This document shows, piece by piece, positions 62,236-64,000 of a DNA stretch of 64,000 bases; positions within the stretch are counted from its first letter, which is position 1; each line of letters starts with the position of its first letter. The position numbers and the translations under genes are program-made. This stretch comes from Catellatospora citrea (GTDB lineage: Bacteria > Actinomycetota > Actinomycetes > Mycobacteriales > Micromonosporaceae): NCBI RefSeq assembly GCF_003610235.1, contig NZ_RAPR01000001.1, forward strand, positions 5,270,001 through 5,334,000, read 5' to 3'. The notes under the pieces were generated by a model. The model saw nothing but the letters and a program-made list of their open reading frames with translations, searched no databases and had not been told where the DNA came from.

Positions 62236-62811
62236 TCAGGCTCGGGTGCCGCAGCCCGGGGGGATGCGCTCGGCGTGGGGCACGGTGGCGATCAGCGTCT
62301 TGGAGAAGTTGATGACCCACTGGCCGGCCGGGTCGTACGCCGCCGGGACGGTGACGCGCACGGGCACCTCGCGGTCGACCGTGGTCCACGCGCCGTCGCC
62401 CTTGTGCCAGCAGACGCCGTCCAGGGTGTACACGTCGTCGGTGGGCGGGTAGCTCGGGGACGGGCCGCCGCAGGCGAGCGTCAGGGCCGGCTCGCCGTAC
62501 GCCGCGTTCTGCTCGTGACCGGCGGTGACCGCGCGGCGCGGCAGCTCGCGGACCTGGTCGGGCAGCTGCGACAGCAGCGCCCGGCACACCGTGGCCTGAC
62601 GCTCGGTCAGCGCGGGGGCGTCCATCGTCACCGGCGTGGTGGGCATCACCTGCGGGCCGGCGGCGACGCTGGGCTCCGGGGCGGGTTCGGCCGGCGGCCG
62701 CATGGCCTGGAAGAAGCCGAACCCCGCGAGCAGTGCGATCGGCAGCGCGACCACGGTGGCGATCGTCTTGGCGGACGGTCGGCCCGACCGTGCCGTCTGG
62801 TCGTTACTCAT
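62236..62811 (-). CDS. DUF3515 membrane-anchored protein
   Basis: 191 residues from ATG 62811. One N-terminal helix (TIATVVALPIALLAGFGFFQ) and an exported part with cysteine pair in VCRALLSQLPDQVRELPRR and TLACGGPSPSYPPTDDVYTL, as in DUF3515. The function is unknown; the gene is conserved next to ddl and thiL in actinobacteria. Its ATG overlaps the stop of the RAM-domain gene by 4 bases. Confidence 0.85.
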   Translation of the reverse strand: MSNDQTARSGRPSAKTIATVVALPIALLAGFGFFQAMRPPAEPAPEPSVAAGPQVMPTTPVTMDAPALTERQATVCRALLSQLPDQVRELPRRAVTAGHEQNAAYGEPALTLACGGPSPSYPPTDDVYTLDGVCWHKGDGAWTTVDREVPVRVTVPAAYDPAGQWVINFSKTLIATVPHAERIPPGCGTRA

Positions 62812-63041
62812 AGGTGGATGATGGGGCACGTCAGGGTGCGGGTGATGTTGGGTATCAACTGGATCTGTGACAGCACCAGTTTGCCCAGTTCGTCGACGGT
62901 GTGCGCCTCGACCATGGCGATCACGTCGTACGGGCCGGTCACCGCGTCCACCCGGGTGACACCCTGGATCTCGCCGATGGCCGCGGAGACGTCGACGGAC
63001 TTGCCGACCGACGTCTGAATCAGGATGTAAGCGTGGACCAC
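62808..63041 (-). CDS. Stand-alone Lrp/AsnC ligand-binding (RAM) domain protein
   Basis: 77 residues from GTG 63041 after AAGGAGTCGTCC; a GTG at 63056 lacks a site. It has the RAM fold only (HAYILIQTSVGKSVDVSAAI, then VTGPYDVIAMVEAHTVDELG) and no HTH, so it does not bind DNA by itself. Such proteins bind amino acids or Lrp partners. It precedes the DUF3515 gene in an overlapping pair and is divergent from thiL. Confidence 0.9.
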   Translation of the reverse strand: MVHAYILIQTSVGKSVDVSAAIGEIQGVTRVDAVTGPYDVIAMVEAHTVDELGKLVLSQIQLIPNITRTLTCPIIHL

Positions 63042-63160
63042 GGACGACTCCTTCACACGTGCCGCCTGTGAAAGTACCTCAATGAGGGTGCACAGGCTGC
63101 GGCAGGAGGCGCAAGGGTGAGGAAGGAAGCCAATGTGAGCGTGCGAGGCGAGGGAAAAGC

Positions 63161-64000
63161 ATGAGCATCGCGCGGACGGGGGAGTTCGGGCTGATCGAAC
63201 GAGTGGTGGCGCGGTTGGGCACCGGGCCGGCCACCATCATCGGGCCAGGCGACGACGCGGCACTGGTCATCGCCTCCGACGGGCGGGTCGTCGCCTCCAC
63301 GGACGTGCTCGTCGAGGGGCGGCACTTCCGGCGGGACTGGGCCGAGGCCGAGGACATCGGCCGGCGGGCGGCGGCGGCGAACCTCGCCGACATCGCCGCC
63401 ATGGGCGCGACCGCGACGGCGCTGCTGGTGGGCCTGTGCGTCCCGCCGGACCTGGACGTGGCCTGGGCCGAGCAGCTGTCCGACGGGCTGGCCACCGAGG
63501 CCGCGCTGGTCGGCGCGAGCGTGGTCGGCGGGGACATGACCGCCAGCCCCACGCTGACCATCGCGGTGACCGCGCTCGGCGACCTGCACGGGCTGTCGCC
63601 GGTGCTGCGGTCGGGCGCGCAGGTCGGTGACGTGGTCGCGCTGGCGGGGCGGGTCGGGTTCGCGGCGGCCGGATACACGGTGCTGTCGCGGGGCTTCCGC
63701 ACCCCGAAGATCCTGGTCGAGGCGTATCGGCGGCCGGTGGTGCCGTACGCGCTGGGGCCGGCGGCGGGGCGGGCCGGGGCGACCTCGATGATCGACGTGT
63801 CGGACGGGCTGATCGCCGACCTCGGGCACATCGCGCATGCCAGCAAGGTGGGCGTCAACCTGCACCGCAGTGCGTTCAAGGTGCCCGAGCAGATGCGTGA
63901 CGCGGCGCTCGCGCTGGGCGTGGACCCGTACCAGTGGCTGCTGGCCGGTGGCGACGATCACGCGCTGGCCGCGACGTTCCCCGTGGACGTGCCGCTGCCG
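63161..64000 (+). CDS. thiL: Thiamine-monophosphate kinase, 3' end beyond the window
   Basis: 280 codons are visible from ATG 63161, preceded by GAGGCGAGGGAAAAGC. The ATP/Mg motifs are IIGPGDDAALV, STDVLVEGRHF, ANLADIAAMGA, VGGDMTASPT and MIDVSDGLIADLGHIA, in the family's order. It phosphorylates thiamine phosphate to thiamine diphosphate, the cofactor needed by IlvB in this window. The open frame runs to the edge. It is not in the antisense frame that also appears open here. Confidence 0.96.
   Translation, partial: MSIARTGEFGLIERVVARLGTGPATIIGPGDDAALVIASDGRVVASTDVLVEGRHFRRDWAEAEDIGRRAAAANLADIAAMGATATALLVGLCVPPDLDVAWAEQLSDGLATEAALVGASVVGGDMTASPTLTIAVTALGDLHGLSPVLRSGAQVGDVVALAGRVGFAAAGYTVLSRGFRTPKILVEAYRRPVVPYALGPAAGRAGATSMIDVSDGLIADLGHIAHASKVGVNLHRSAFKVPEQMRDAALALGVDPYQWLLAGGDDHALAATFPVDVPLP

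Overview
This is a very GC-rich chromosomal window from an actinobacterium. Coding is dense, GTG starts are frequent, and neighbouring genes often overlap by 4 bases (GTGA/ATGA). Several features point to the Micromonosporaceae/Streptomyces side of the phylum: the leuC-leuD-HU-ppk-cofC-plsC-gpsA-ddl-thiL order, an HU protein with a histone-like tail, an NdgR-type IclR regulator divergent from leuC, F420-linked genes, and GlnA2. Family level is an inference from gene content and style; no database search was possible. No prophage, transposase, CRISPR array or rRNA was seen.

Layout. 1-3.4 kb: an Asp-box propeller protein overlapping a MoaD-thioesterase fusion, then an SMI1-like gene and a LacI regulator. 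3.5-6.8 kb: glyA and ilvD. 7-9.4 kb: a membrane GGDEF-EAL protein. 9.4-20 kb: a branched-chain amino acid and serine block (leader/attenuator, ilvB, ilvN, ilvC, serA, leuB, ilvE), with a membrane protein, a hydrolase and a GNAT gene between. 20.3-24.4 kb: a more accessory stretch (AbiEi-like/nuclease-like protein, a small ORF, a divergent prim-pol protein, an XRE-TPR regulator paired with a flavoprotein). 24.4-28.8 kb: Nif3-like, zinc-ribbon, RNase H/phosphatase and RNB nuclease genes. 28.9-30.1 kb: a long histone-H1-like protein with internal duplication. 30.4-36 kb: small regulatory and membrane genes, RNase P RNA, a TauE-like permease and an F420 reductase. 36-46.7 kb: panB, nadE, an antiporter, glnA2, a DUF350 protein, a PadR-ABC exporter operon and an FAH-family enzyme. 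46.7-47.1 kb: tRNA-Gln and tRNA-Glu. 47.5-51 kb: ndgR-like, leuC, leuD, HU. 51-56.3 kb: TetR/DoxX, CYTH-CHAD and ppk. 56.3-64 kb: a CSD-like gene, cofC, plsC, gpsA, a Cys/Met-metabolism PLP enzyme, ddl, a DUF3515 protein, a RAM-domain protein and thiL (cut by the right edge).

The genes form a metabolic hub: ilvBN-C-D and leuCD-B with ilvE cover valine, isoleucine and leucine synthesis (leuA is not here). panB draws 2-ketoisovalerate off towards pantothenate, and serA-glyA supply serine, glycine and one-carbon units.

The least expected signal is between genes. At least five families of dispersed palindromic repeats occur, called A to E here. They sit mostly in gaps between convergent genes, and family A copies supply or touch the stop codons of three genes.
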